From NCBI RefSeq assembly GCF_039975415.1, contig NZ_JBDWHD010000014.1: DNA of 64,000 bases. One strand, written 5' to 3'. Shown piece after piece: positions 1-8,205 of the stretch. Made by a program: the position numbers and the translations under genes. The notes below the pieces were generated by a model, which was not told the origin of the DNA, did not search any database, and saw nothing but the letters and a program-made list of their open reading frames with translations. Position 1 is the first letter of the stretch. Every line of letters begins with the position of its first letter. Source of the DNA: Ascidiaceihabitans sp039975415 (GTDB taxonomy: Bacteria; Pseudomonadota; Alphaproteobacteria; Rhodobacterales; Rhodobacteraceae).

Positions 1-156
1 AAATTGCACCCTTACCGCCTGCGCCAACGCACCAAAAAGGTTGGATCGGGCGACATCATCGGGCGGTATGATGCGGAGTATCACCCCGAAATCCGCGCAG
101 CCCTTGACGAACTTGGGCGGCCCGAATGGGAACGTGAAGACCACCGCACAGACTAA
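1..156 (+). CDS. C-terminal fragment of an unidentified protein
   Basis: An open frame enters from the left edge and ends at TAA 154-156, giving 51 residues that finish in EREDHRTD. The piece is charged and has coding-like codon use, but I do not recognise the family from so short a tail. Its stop codon overlaps the stop of the convergent DUF1045 gene, so the two genes are packed tail to tail. The start and most of the protein lie outside the window. Confidence 0.55.
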   Translation, partial: KLHPYRLRQRTKKVGSGDIIGRYDAEYHPEIRAALDELGRPEWEREDHRTD

Positions 157-827
157 TTCAATGCACGGCGTCTAATCTGATGGAACCGCCCATCTGTTGC
201 TTGTCCCATCAACGTAAGTGCGTCGATCTGCACGGGCATCGCCATGCCAGTCAGTGCCTTCTCTAAAATGGCCGAGGCTTGGGCCGCTGTCGGTTTGTCC
301 AACCGGTCCGTTAACGTCATATGAAAGCGGAACGCATCCAGCACATGCGGATACCCCCATGTGTCCAGATAGCCGCGTTGCTGTGGCGTCAAACGGTGCG
401 GGGCGCGGCGTTCAATTTCTGCGGCGCTGAGGGGCGCGCGAAAGACGTCTAGGTCTTGCACAACCTGCGCCGCAAGCCCTTGCAACAGATTGATATCGCC
501 CTTTGGCACAAGCGCCAGAAACCGCCCCAACCTGGCCAGATGCAACTGCGGCAAAGGGGCGATTTGGACGGTGCTGCACAACGCGTCCAACCCCGCCTCC
601 AAGTCTTGTTGCCCCATGCCTTCAGCCAGCCTAAACGGTGCTTTTATGGTGCCATGAAACCCGTATTTGTGCGGGTTCTGTGTGATTTCCGCGACATCAA
701 GACCATCTGTCGCGAAACGCGGCATCTTTGCCCCTGACGCACTGTCCCATCCAAGCCACCGGGCCGCGAAACGCGCCAGATCACTGTCAGTCGGACAGGT
801 ATAAAAGACGGCATAGCGTTCAAACAT
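153..827 (-). CDS. DUF1045 protein, phosphonate-metabolism associated
   Basis: A 224-residue protein that begins MFERYAVFYTCP and carries the NPHKYGFHGTIKAPF stretch and a later FRFHMTLT stretch. These two H-x-T/S-type motifs are what a 2H-phosphoesterase-like fold would show. The pattern matches the DUF1045 family, whose genes often sit beside phn (C-P lyase, phnM/phnN) genes. No other phn gene is visible here, so the link to phosphonate use is family knowledge and not shown by the context. The biochemical reaction is not established from sequence. The stop overlaps that of the convergent gene on the left. Confidence 0.8.
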   Translation of the reverse strand: MFERYAVFYTCPTDSDLARFAARWLGWDSASGAKMPRFATDGLDVAEITQNPHKYGFHGTIKAPFRLAEGMGQQDLEAGLDALCSTVQIAPLPQLHLARLGRFLALVPKGDINLLQGLAAQVVQDLDVFRAPLSAAEIERRAPHRLTPQQRGYLDTWGYPHVLDAFRFHMTLTDRLDKPTAAQASAILEKALTGMAMPVQIDALTLMGQATDGRFHQIRRRALN

Positions 828-831
828 CGCG

Positions 832-2424
832 TCAATATCCCATCGCTGCGCCGTCTTTGCGCGGGTCCGATCCCCCCGTCAAAACGCCCTGTTCCCAATC
901 GATCCAAATGGCTTGCGACCCGCCGATAGGGCGCTCTGGCGCTTTCAGCCGGTGGCCACGCGCCGTCAGCGCATCCTGAATGTCCTGTGGCACTGTGCCT
1001 TCGATTTCAACGGCGTCGTCGTCGGGATCAACCATTGTGCGCGGCGCGTCCATCGCCTCTTGGATGTCCATGCCGTAGTCCAGCATGCGCGTCAGAAACT
1101 GCATATGCCCAAAGGCTTGATAATGCCCGCCCATCACCCCGAAGGGCATCACGGCGCGGCCTTTCTGTGTCAGCATGCCCGGTATGATAGTGTGCAAAGG
1201 ACGCTTGCCACCTGCGATACAATTGGGGTGGCCCGGTTCCAGCGAAAACCCGTGGCCGCGGTTTTGCAGAACGACACCGGATTTAGGTGCTACAAGACCT
1301 GACCCCCAGCCCATGTACAGGGTGTTTATGAAGGAACAGGCGTTACGGTCTTTGTCGACCACGCTCAGATAAACCGTATCGCGGTGGCGGGTCAGGGGAA
1401 TATCGGCGGGGGGTTCTTGGGCGCGGGTCATGTCGATCGCATCCACCAAGCGCTGCGCGTAGTCTTCGGACAAGATGTCTTCCACAGGCACATCCGCAAA
1501 CGCAGGATCCGCAACATAGAGATTTCGGGCGCGGTACGCCAAACGGCACGCTTCCAATTCAAGATGCAACCGGTCTGTGGTCAATGGCCCGTCAACCACA
1601 TCCAGCTTCGACATCATGTTCAGCAACAACAGGGCGATGACCCCTTGCCCGTTGGGTGGACATTCATGCACGGTATAGCCGCGAAAGTCTGTTGTGATCG
1701 GCGTGACGTATTCGCCTTTGGTGGCTGCAAAATCCTGCAGGCTGTGCAACCCGCCTTTGGAACGCAGGTAGTCCACCATGTCTTGTGCAATCTCGCCTTC
1801 GTAGAACGCATCGCGGCCATGGGTGGAGATGGCCTCAAGCGTGTCGGCCAGTTCCTTTTGAAAATGCATCTCCCCCACTTTAGGCGGCTTGCCACCTGGC
1901 AAGAAAATACGCGCTGCGTTTTCATCTGTCCGCAACAACGGCGTACAGGCCTCGAAGTCGGATGCGACGCGCGACGACAACGGGTATCCATGGCGTGCGT
2001 AGTTGATGGCCGGGGCCAGCACATCGGCCAACGGCATGCGCCCGTGATCCGCATGCAACCGCGTCCAGCCGTCAATAGCCCCCGGAACGGTCACGGCATG
2101 GGGTGACATGCGCGAAAATTCGGTGATGCCTTGATCGCGGTAATAGGCGATGTCTGCCGCTGCAGGGGCGCGTCCCGATCCGTTGAACCCGATGACTTTG
2201 TCACGGCCTTCCGGGGCATAAAGGCAAAAGCAATCCCCGCCGATGCCTGTTGATCCGGGTTCCGTCACACATTGCACAGCAACCGCAGCAATGGCCCCGT
2301 CCATCGCATTGCCGCCAGCCTTCAGCATATCCAGCGCGGCCTGACTGGCCAACGGATGGGACGTTGCGGCCATGCCGTGGGGGGCGTGAACAGGTGAACG
2401 GCCAGGAAGTTCCAGATTGCGCAT
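832..2424 (-). CDS. ggt: Gamma-glutamyltransferase family protein
   Basis: A 530-residue N-terminal nucleophile hydrolase of the gamma-glutamyltranspeptidase family, which cleaves or transfers gamma-glutamyl groups (for example of glutathione). Family marks are the N-terminal ATSHPLASQAALDMLKAGGNA segment, GSTGIGGDCF, and the self-cleavage region RDTVYLSVVDKD, where the Thr of DTVYLS would become the nucleophile. The VMGGHYQAFGH segment is the usual C-terminal small-subunit motif. ATG at 2422-2424 is preferred because an AAAGGGGG ribosome site lies just upstream; a longer frame reaches 2574 but its first 50 residues look non-coding. No clear Sec signal peptide follows this start, so a cytoplasmic enzyme is likely. 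Confidence 0.88.
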   Translation of the reverse strand: MRNLELPGRSPVHAPHGMAATSHPLASQAALDMLKAGGNAMDGAIAAVAVQCVTEPGSTGIGGDCFCLYAPEGRDKVIGFNGSGRAPAAADIAYYRDQGITEFSRMSPHAVTVPGAIDGWTRLHADHGRMPLADVLAPAINYARHGYPLSSRVASDFEACTPLLRTDENAARIFLPGGKPPKVGEMHFQKELADTLEAISTHGRDAFYEGEIAQDMVDYLRSKGGLHSLQDFAATKGEYVTPITTDFRGYTVHECPPNGQGVIALLLLNMMSKLDVVDGPLTTDRLHLELEACRLAYRARNLYVADPAFADVPVEDILSEDYAQRLVDAIDMTRAQEPPADIPLTRHRDTVYLSVVDKDRNACSFINTLYMGWGSGLVAPKSGVVLQNRGHGFSLEPGHPNCIAGGKRPLHTIIPGMLTQKGRAVMPFGVMGGHYQAFGHMQFLTRMLDYGMDIQEAMDAPRTMVDPDDDAVEIEGTVPQDIQDALTARGHRLKAPERPIGGSQAIWIDWEQGVLTGGSDPRKDGAAMGY

Positions 2425-2574
2425 GACGCCCCCTTTTTTGCAGTGTGATGGCCCCACGATGGCGACTGTGCAGAAGGGATGCAAGGCGTACCGCCCTTGC
2501 CCTTGGCCCGTGCCGCGGGTTAGGTGCACACCGCATGGGCCTGCGCGGTGCATAGCCAACAGGGATGTTAACAC

Positions 2575-3048
2575 ATGGACGATACAGTCATTGCCACGAT
2601 CACAGCCTCAGCAGGCCGCCGTTTGCTGGGTATCTTGTCTATGGGCACTTTGGGGGTTCTGGTCATCACAATTTGCTTTTTGGCCCCACCGGCGCCGGGA
2701 CTTATCGTATTTCTTCTGGCTGTCGGCGCCGCATCCCTGTGGGCCGCTGAAAATATGCGGCGCGCAACGACGTTGACGATCGAGCTTACGGAAGAAGGGT
2801 TGCGCGACAGCTCTGGTGAAGTGTTGGCGCGGCTGGACGATATCGCCGGTATTGATCGCGGCGTCTTTGCCTTCAAACCGTCCAACGGCTTTTTGCTTAG
2901 CACCAAAACGCCGGCCACCCGTGTGTGGCGGCCCGGGCTTTGGTGGCGCTTTGGCAAACGCGTGGGTGTGGGTGGCATGACACCAGCGGGTGAAACAAAG
3001 TTCATTGCCGATTACATTGCGACCCATGTGGCCCAACGCGACGGTTAA
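2575..3048 (+). CDS. Small membrane protein with PH-like C-terminal domain
   Basis: 157 residues. Two hydrophobic segments (about residues 15-35 and 38-58) are followed by a soluble part with a TLTIELTEEGLRDSSGEVLARLDDIAGI pattern, typical of small bacterial PH-like domains behind a double membrane anchor. It is divergent from the gamma-glutamyltransferase gene and its stop overlaps by 4 bp the stop of the convergent pseudopilin gene. No specific function can be given. Confidence 0.7.
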   Translation: MDDTVIATITASAGRRLLGILSMGTLGVLVITICFLAPPAPGLIVFLLAVGAASLWAAENMRRATTLTIELTEEGLRDSSGEVLARLDDIAGIDRGVFAFKPSNGFLLSTKTPATRVWRPGLWWRFGKRVGVGGMTPAGETKFIADYIATHVAQRDG

Positions 3049-3623
3049 CTGCCGCTGCTGGGATCCCACAAGACCTGCGGTGCGTATCGGGGGCGAGTGA
3101 ACACGAAATTCACAATCTCATGGTCAGACAAGCCCGTGTCGAAGGGCGGGTTATACTTGACCCATGTCTCAACCAGCATGACCCGTTCATTGTGCTTCAT
3201 GATCGGCAAGCGGTCGCCCAGTTTCTTGACCGCAGTGTTGCCCAGCTCGGACACCCAGCCGCGTTTCTTCGACCAGTCGCGTTTGTAGATATCGTTATTG
3301 GCGTCGTATTTGACGCTGGTGATACGAATGGCAGTGTTCGATTCCTCGGCCGCCGTCAAATAGGTCAGCAGATCCTGCGCCCCGTTCATATAGGCCGAGT
3401 CCAGATAGGCTGTTTCCCTCGAGATCATGTCACCGATTGTAAACGCGGCCCGCAGATTGACCGTGTGCTGGCGGTAGGCGTGAAAAATGGAGAACATCGT
3501 TAGATAAGCCCAGAACAGGGCGGGCAGAATAATCACCGTTTCCACCGCGATACTGGCGTCTTCGTCGCGCCCGAAGCGGGCGGCATAGTACTGCATCTTT
3601 TGTTTCAGGTTCATTTTGCGCAT
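3045..3623 (-). CDS. TadE/TadG-like pseudopilin protein
   Basis: 192 residues. The N-terminus carries a short charged stretch ending in DEDASIAVETVII, then one membrane helix (ALFWAYLTMFSIFHAYRQ), then a soluble domain. This prepilin-like arrangement, with an acidic residue at +5 of the helix region, is typical of TadE/TadG minor pilins of Flp/Tad systems. It is the last gene of a three-gene operon; its ATG overlaps the stop of the upstream TadE gene (TAATG). No tadA, tadB, tadC or cpaB gene is nearby, so the cluster is separate from any Tad machine core. Confidence 0.78.
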   Translation of the reverse strand: MRKMNLKQKMQYYAARFGRDEDASIAVETVIILPALFWAYLTMFSIFHAYRQHTVNLRAAFTIGDMISRETAYLDSAYMNGAQDLLTYLTAAEESNTAIRITSVKYDANNDIYKRDWSKKRGWVSELGNTAVKKLGDRLPIMKHNERVMLVETWVKYNPPFDTGLSDHEIVNFVFTRPRYAPQVLWDPSSGS

Positions 3624-4159
3624 TACCTTGGCTCCTGCACAAAGGCGGATATAGAGACCATTTTAGAGCGGCCCGATCCGTCTTTGGTGAAGGCGTAACC
3701 CAGACCCGTGCTTGGGAATACCGGTTTGAACATATAACATGCACGTACCAACATCATTTCATTGTCCTGCCCCAGACTGAACACCGTGGGCGGTTCAATC
3801 GGCTGGGACACATCCACGCAATCAGACGGCATACCAATGCCACCGAAGTTGCGGATGTTCACTGGCGTTAGCGACAGGCGCAACGCCGATTCACAATCGG
3901 GCAAATTCCCCGCCATGTCGCAAATCGAATTCTTGAGATCGTTGTGCGTAAACTGCACCCCGGTTCCCAAACGCACGTTGCGCACAGTCATGTCGACGCC
4001 CCGGTCCAAGAACACTTGGCGCATGGAATAGATGCCAAGTTCGATGGATGTCAGGAACAGGGTGAAGATCAAAGGCACCGCAAGGGCAAATTCAATCACC
4101 AGCTGTCCGTCTTCATCACGCCCGAACCGGCGCAGGAACTGTTTCGTTTTGCGTATCAT
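3623..4159 (-). CDS. TadE-like pseudopilin protein
   Basis: 178 residues with the motif RFGRDEDGQLVIEFALAVP followed by a single membrane helix (LIFTLFLTSIELGIYSMRQ) and a soluble domain with two pairs of cysteines. The G-x-x-x-x-E-F-A pattern is the TadE signature. Start ATG at 4157-4159 overlaps the stop of the upstream VWA gene as ATGA, so translation is probably coupled. Likely role: minor pilin or anchor for Flp-type pili in the inner membrane or periplasm. Confidence 0.8.
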   Translation of the reverse strand: MIRKTKQFLRRFGRDEDGQLVIEFALAVPLIFTLFLTSIELGIYSMRQVFLDRGVDMTVRNVRLGTGVQFTHNDLKNSICDMAGNLPDCESALRLSLTPVNIRNFGGIGMPSDCVDVSQPIEPPTVFSLGQDNEMMLVRACYMFKPVFPSTGLGYAFTKDGSGRSKMVSISAFVQEPR

Positions 4160-5607
4160 TGGGTCAACCTCAACTGGTTGATTTGGCTTGCAATTGATTT
4201 GAAGGCCTCTGAGATTTCCACACCTTCCACCCGGAAGAAGTGGGCAGGCGAAGAGGCACAGTTTTGCATGACACCGGCGCTGTAGTCGCTGACTTCAAAA
4301 CCGATAGACCAGATCACGATACCTTGCGCTTTGGCGGCGTCGCAAATGCTGTCCAACATGGTATCAGCTTGGCTAGACGTGTATTTGATATAGCGCCAGT
4401 CGTCGTAGTTCCAGCTGCGGACACCTGCATAAGACAGATAGGTTTCAATTGGCCAAAGTTCCCAGTGGCGATAGTGGCTTTCGGTGGCATAATACCACGG
4501 CCGGATGCGCCACGTATCCACGTTCTGGCCATCCGTCATCAGAATGACAGTTTTCAGAGTGTCAGGATCATCGTAGTTCGCAGGGCGTCCTGCAAAGATG
4601 CCATCGACCTGATTGCTGAGCGACAATGCTTGCGTCACCGGGCGGAAGGACGGATCAAGCAATGTGACCCCCCATTTCATACCAAGGTGAATAGCTGTGT
4701 TCGCACGATACGTCAGGCTATTGATGTTCGACTTCAATGCATTTGCATCTTGCGACATGGGCACGATTTTCTCGTATTCCTGTTTCGGACACCCAGGGTT
4801 CTTGATCTTTGTGTTCCAACCGTACCAGTTGCTGCTCATCTCAAAGTGCTGCATCTGTTCGTACTGCTTGGACATGCTAATGGTTGTGCTGTTGAAATCG
4901 ACAGGCTCGAAGTCAACGCAGAAAGAATAGGGATGCCGTTCGGTCGCGTTCAATTCTTCAAAGATCGCCTCACCTGCGTTCACTTGCGCCGTGTACGGCA
5001 CCAAGGACACAGAAATCAGATCTTCGGTCTCTTCCCGCAGAACTTCGTCCACAAATGTCTTCGACGCTGTGCGCAGGTTAGACATTTTGTTATTGTACCG
5101 CATGGACCCCGAGATATCGAGAACCATGGAAATCTCGACGTTGGATATCCGTTCTTCGGCTTTGCTGCGTGCAGGCGCGTTGAGTTCGGGAACCCCCATC
5201 AAACGCATAAACTGCGTCGGCGTCGGGCTGTTTGCCGTGGCCAGAACCGTGCGATAATTCAGACCTTCGTCAACGGTAACGCTGCTGAGGTAATCCGCCA
5301 TGCCGGCTTTGTCGAAGTAGTCATTCACAACAGCTTCGGGGTCCAGTGTCTGATCAATATCAGCCGCCGCCAGAACCGCGCGATCAATTGTTGCTTGTAG
5401 CTTGGCGCGTTCCATTTCGTTGCGCATGATGTCAACGCCAATGCCACCCACCAAAAGCATCATCATCAGGATCATAAGGCCGAACATCGTCATGACGCCG
5501 TCCTCGTTACGCGAGAAATGCCGCGCGAACTGCATGGCATCCACCAGGCTTAATTTGGGCTTTTCAACGCGGCCCAATGTATTCGTATGCGCACCTAGAT
5601 CAGACAT
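4156..5607 (-). CDS. TadG-like protein with von Willebrand factor A domain
   Basis: 483 residues from the ATG at 5605-5607, which has an AGGAAGG ribosome site; the frame is open further upstream but that part lacks family character. Residues about 30-70 give NEDGVMTMFGLMILMMMLLVGGIGVDIMR, a TadG N-terminal pilin-like helix. A VWA domain follows with a MIDAS motif (VLDISGSMRYNN) and the acidic TDGQN segment. The C-terminus has IVIWSIGFEVS, typical of VWA strand 5. First gene of the three-gene Tad-like operon. Proteins of this type are thought to sit in the inner membrane with the VWA domain in the periplasm. Confidence 0.85.
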   Translation of the reverse strand: MSDLGAHTNTLGRVEKPKLSLVDAMQFARHFSRNEDGVMTMFGLMILMMMLLVGGIGVDIMRNEMERAKLQATIDRAVLAAADIDQTLDPEAVVNDYFDKAGMADYLSSVTVDEGLNYRTVLATANSPTPTQFMRLMGVPELNAPARSKAEERISNVEISMVLDISGSMRYNNKMSNLRTASKTFVDEVLREETEDLISVSLVPYTAQVNAGEAIFEELNATERHPYSFCVDFEPVDFNSTTISMSKQYEQMQHFEMSSNWYGWNTKIKNPGCPKQEYEKIVPMSQDANALKSNINSLTYRANTAIHLGMKWGVTLLDPSFRPVTQALSLSNQVDGIFAGRPANYDDPDTLKTVILMTDGQNVDTWRIRPWYYATESHYRHWELWPIETYLSYAGVRSWNYDDWRYIKYTSSQADTMLDSICDAAKAQGIVIWSIGFEVSDYSAGVMQNCASSPAHFFRVEGVEISEAFKSIASQINQLRLTQ

Positions 5608-6006
5608 GGTCGACCTTCCTAAAACTTCTGCTCCACAAGGGCGAAATACCCTTTGCGGCGACAGCGTTTGTGCATCGCAAATGTGTTTGAAATCAGGCAA
5701 CACAGGGAAGAGTGTGTGAAGAATTCGCTGATTCAAGGACAATCACAGCCCCTCGGCAGCATTGTTAACCAAATAATAACCTTTTCCGCATTGCGACGCC
5801 AACCTGCGCCAACACCCGATTTTCAGCTGCAAAACCCAACTGCCCAAGTCTACGACAGGCAATTGTTCTGCCAAATCCCGGTTTTACGCCGCAACTATTT
5901 TTTATAAAAAGCACAAAAAAGTCGCACATGTTAACCTAGTCGTCATAGGCTGCGTGCACAGATCAACCCAACCATGAGTCGTTCTGTCGGGAAAAGGAGA
6001 CCTCGA
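5608..6006. other. Divergent intergenic region, about 400 bp
   Basis: Non-coding space between the divergent VWA/TadG gene and glutamate dehydrogenase. It must hold both promoters. An AT-rich tract at about 5897-5930 (TTTTTTATAAAAAGC and following A-runs) is the most promoter-like part, about 80-100 bp before the dehydrogenase start. I see no clear operator, hairpin or small gene. Confidence 0.5.
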
Positions 6007-7437
6007 ATGAGTGCACCCAATGAGCCTAGCTTTCGTGAAAGTGTGGATATGATGTTCAATCGCGCGGTGGCGTTGATGGACTTGCCGCCAGGCTTGGAAG
6101 AAAAAATCAGGGTGTGCAACGCCACCTATACCGTACGTTTTGGCGTGCGGTTGCGCGGCCAAATCCAGACCTTCACAGGGTATCGTTCTGTGCATTCCGA
6201 ACATATGGAACCGGTCAAAGGCGGCATTCGCTTTTCTTTGGGTGTCAATCAGGACGAAGTGGAAGCTCTCGCGGCCTTGATGACGTACAAATGTGCGTTG
6301 GTCGAAGCGCCGTTTGGCGGATCAAAAGGCGGTTTGTGCATCGATCCGCGCCAATACGACGAACACGAATTGGAACAGATCACACGACGGTTCGCCTATG
6401 AGCTGATCAAACGCGATCTTATCAACCCGTCCCAAAACGTGCCCGCCCCCGATATGGGAACCGGCGAACGCGAAATGGCGTGGATGGTGGATCAATACGC
6501 ACGAATGAACACCACCGACATCAATGCAAAGGCCTGTGTCACAGGCAAACCGTTGAATGCGGGCGGCATTGCCGGCCGTGTCGAAGCCACAGGCCGCGGG
6601 GTGCAATATGCCTTGCGCGAATTTTTCCGTGACACAGAAGGTGTGAAAAAAGCTGGCCTGACAGGCACGCTTGACGGCAAACGTGTTGTCGTTCAGGGCC
6701 TCGGCAATGTGGGCTACCACGCGGCCAAGTTTCTGGCGGCTGAAGATGGATGCAAGGTTGTGGGCATCATCGAACGTGATGGTGCTTTGGTTGAGACGAA
6801 AGGGTTGGATGTCGATGCAATCCAACACTGGATCAGCACGCATGGCGGTATTGCAGGTTATCCTGATGCAACCTTCGTGGAAAATGGCGCCAAAGTTCTG
6901 GAAGAAGAATGCGAAATTCTGATCCCGGCAGCCTTGGAAGGTGTGATCAACCTAAGCAATGCGGCAAATATCAAAGCACCGCTGATCATCGAGGCGGCAA
7001 ACGGACCTGTGACAGCCGGCGCGGATGCAATCTTGCGTGACAAAGGCACGGTTATCATCCCAGACATGTATGCCAATGCCGGCGGTGTGACCGTATCTTA
7101 CTTCGAATGGGTCAAGAACCTGAGCCACATTCGTTTTGGCCGTATGCAGCGTCGTCAGGAAGAAGGACGGCACCAGTTGGTTGTTGATGAACTGGAGCGT
7201 CTAAGCTCGGACAGCGGGATTGGTTGGAAATTGTCACCCGACTTCAAAGATCGCTATCTGCGCGGTGCGGATGAATTGGAACTGGTACGATCCGGTCTCG
7301 ATGACACGATGCGCATTGCCTACCAGTCCATGATGAATGTCTGGCACACGCGCGATGATGTGCAGGATCTGCGTACAGCAGCCTATCTGGTGTCCATCGA
7401 CAAGGTCGCCAGCAGCTACAAAGCTAAAGGGCTTTAA
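6007..7437 (+). CDS. gdhA: Glu/Leu/Phe/Val-type glutamate dehydrogenase
   Basis: 476 residues. Catalyses reversible oxidative deamination of glutamate to 2-oxoglutarate. The catalytic region contains PVKGGIRFSLGVNQDEVEALAALMTYKCALVEAPFGGSKGG with the conserved lysines, and PAPDMGTGEREMAWM. A Rossmann fold follows (VVVQGLGNVGYHAAKFL) and then ANGPVTAGADAIL and NAGGVTVSYFEWVKN. Length and motifs fit the catabolic NAD-linked hexameric type, though cofactor choice is an inference. Start ATG 6007 has an AAAGGAGA site 6 bases upstream; the frame opens at 5974. A strong hairpin follows the stop. The adjacent racemase/TRAP/DadA module could feed glutamate or ammonia to it. Confidence 0.93.
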   Translation: MSAPNEPSFRESVDMMFNRAVALMDLPPGLEEKIRVCNATYTVRFGVRLRGQIQTFTGYRSVHSEHMEPVKGGIRFSLGVNQDEVEALAALMTYKCALVEAPFGGSKGGLCIDPRQYDEHELEQITRRFAYELIKRDLINPSQNVPAPDMGTGEREMAWMVDQYARMNTTDINAKACVTGKPLNAGGIAGRVEATGRGVQYALREFFRDTEGVKKAGLTGTLDGKRVVVQGLGNVGYHAAKFLAAEDGCKVVGIIERDGALVETKGLDVDAIQHWISTHGGIAGYPDATFVENGAKVLEEECEILIPAALEGVINLSNAANIKAPLIIEAANGPVTAGADAILRDKGTVIIPDMYANAGGVTVSYFEWVKNLSHIRFGRMQRRQEEGRHQLVVDELERLSSDSGIGWKLSPDFKDRYLRGADELELVRSGLDDTMRIAYQSMMNVWHTRDDVQDLRTAAYLVSIDKVASSYKAKGL

Positions 7438-7444
7438 CACCCCA

Positions 7445-7476
7445 TCCCGAAGCCGCGAAACCAAGTGGCTTCGGGA
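7445..7476. terminator. Stem-loop after glutamate dehydrogenase
   Basis: Perfect 10-bp stem, TCCCGAAGCC (7445-7454) and GGCTTCGGGA (7467-7476), with a 12-base loop. It begins 8 bp after the gdhA stop and lies before the convergent racemase-like gene. No long T-run follows on either strand, so it may work as a bidirectional or weak terminator or as an mRNA 3' stabiliser. Confidence 0.55.
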
Positions 7477-7534
7477 ACCATCAAAAATTGCGCCCGCTGG
7501 AAATCAGCGTTCGGGACCAATCTTGCGGTCAGCG

Positions 7535-8203
7535 TCAACGCCAGCTTGGCGCCACAGCGTTTGGATGAACGCCAGCAATTTCTGACATGATGTCCGTCAC
7601 TGGCAATCCAGTGGCTGCCATGACAGCCGCGCGGTAGGGTGGCAAATTTGTACATTCAAATAAGATGTGACGATGTGCCGGGGTTTGATGTTTTTGCACC
7701 AAGTCAACCAGTTCGGCCTGCGCCTGCCCCGCATCTAATCCTGACGTGTTGCCTTCAATGACGGCACGCAAATGGTGTTCGGGCGGCAACCCCACAATGG
7801 ATGTCTGGAATGCGGACTGCTCCCCCAAATGCACTGCAGTCAATTTTGCCGCATCAAAGGTCACGATCATAAGTTGGTCCGGCGTAAAGTGCGCGACCAA
7901 CCGATCCAAAGCCCCCAACGCCGAACATATCAAAACCTGCGATGTCAGTGATTGCAAATGAGACTGCCAATACGACAAAAATCCGCACGATGTGACGACG
8001 ATTGCGCCCCGCGCCTGACGCAGCGCATCTTCAAAAGGGGCAATATCAATCAAATCAGGACGATCGCTGACCACGTTCTGCACTGTCGCAGAGGGCACCC
8101 GGATCACTTCCATCGGCAACGCATAGCTTTGGGCGCACCCGACATCCCCCGCAATACGCGGAAAATGTGTGTCCAGTTGCAAGACAGTGACCGCAGGTGG
8201 CAT
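7535..8203 (-). CDS. Aspartate/glutamate racemase-family protein
   Basis: 222 residues. Two cysteine motifs typical of cofactor-independent Asp/Glu/hydantoin racemases are present: VTSCGFLSYW in the first half and FECTNLPPYRAAV in the second. The N-terminus TVLQLDTHFPRIAGDVGC matches a subgroup often annotated aspartate/glutamate racemase. ATG at 8201-8203 lies 2 bp after the stop of the TRAP large permease gene; a longer frame to 8248 would overlap it. Last gene of the dadA-TRAP-racemase run. The substrate is unknown, but the neighbours (D-amino acid dehydrogenase, TRAP importer) point to an amino-acid enantiomer. Confidence 0.8.
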   Translation of the reverse strand: MPPAVTVLQLDTHFPRIAGDVGCAQSYALPMEVIRVPSATVQNVVSDRPDLIDIAPFEDALRQARGAIVVTSCGFLSYWQSHLQSLTSQVLICSALGALDRLVAHFTPDQLMIVTFDAAKLTAVHLGEQSAFQTSIVGLPPEHHLRAVIEGNTSGLDAGQAQAELVDLVQKHQTPAHRHILFECTNLPPYRAAVMAATGLPVTDIMSEIAGVHPNAVAPSWR

Positions 8204-8205
8204 GT

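Noticed and set aside
4240..5400. A 386-codon open frame antisense to the VWA/TadG gene
   Set aside because: The opposite strand carries the MIDAS and TadG motifs; this frame has no recognisable domain.
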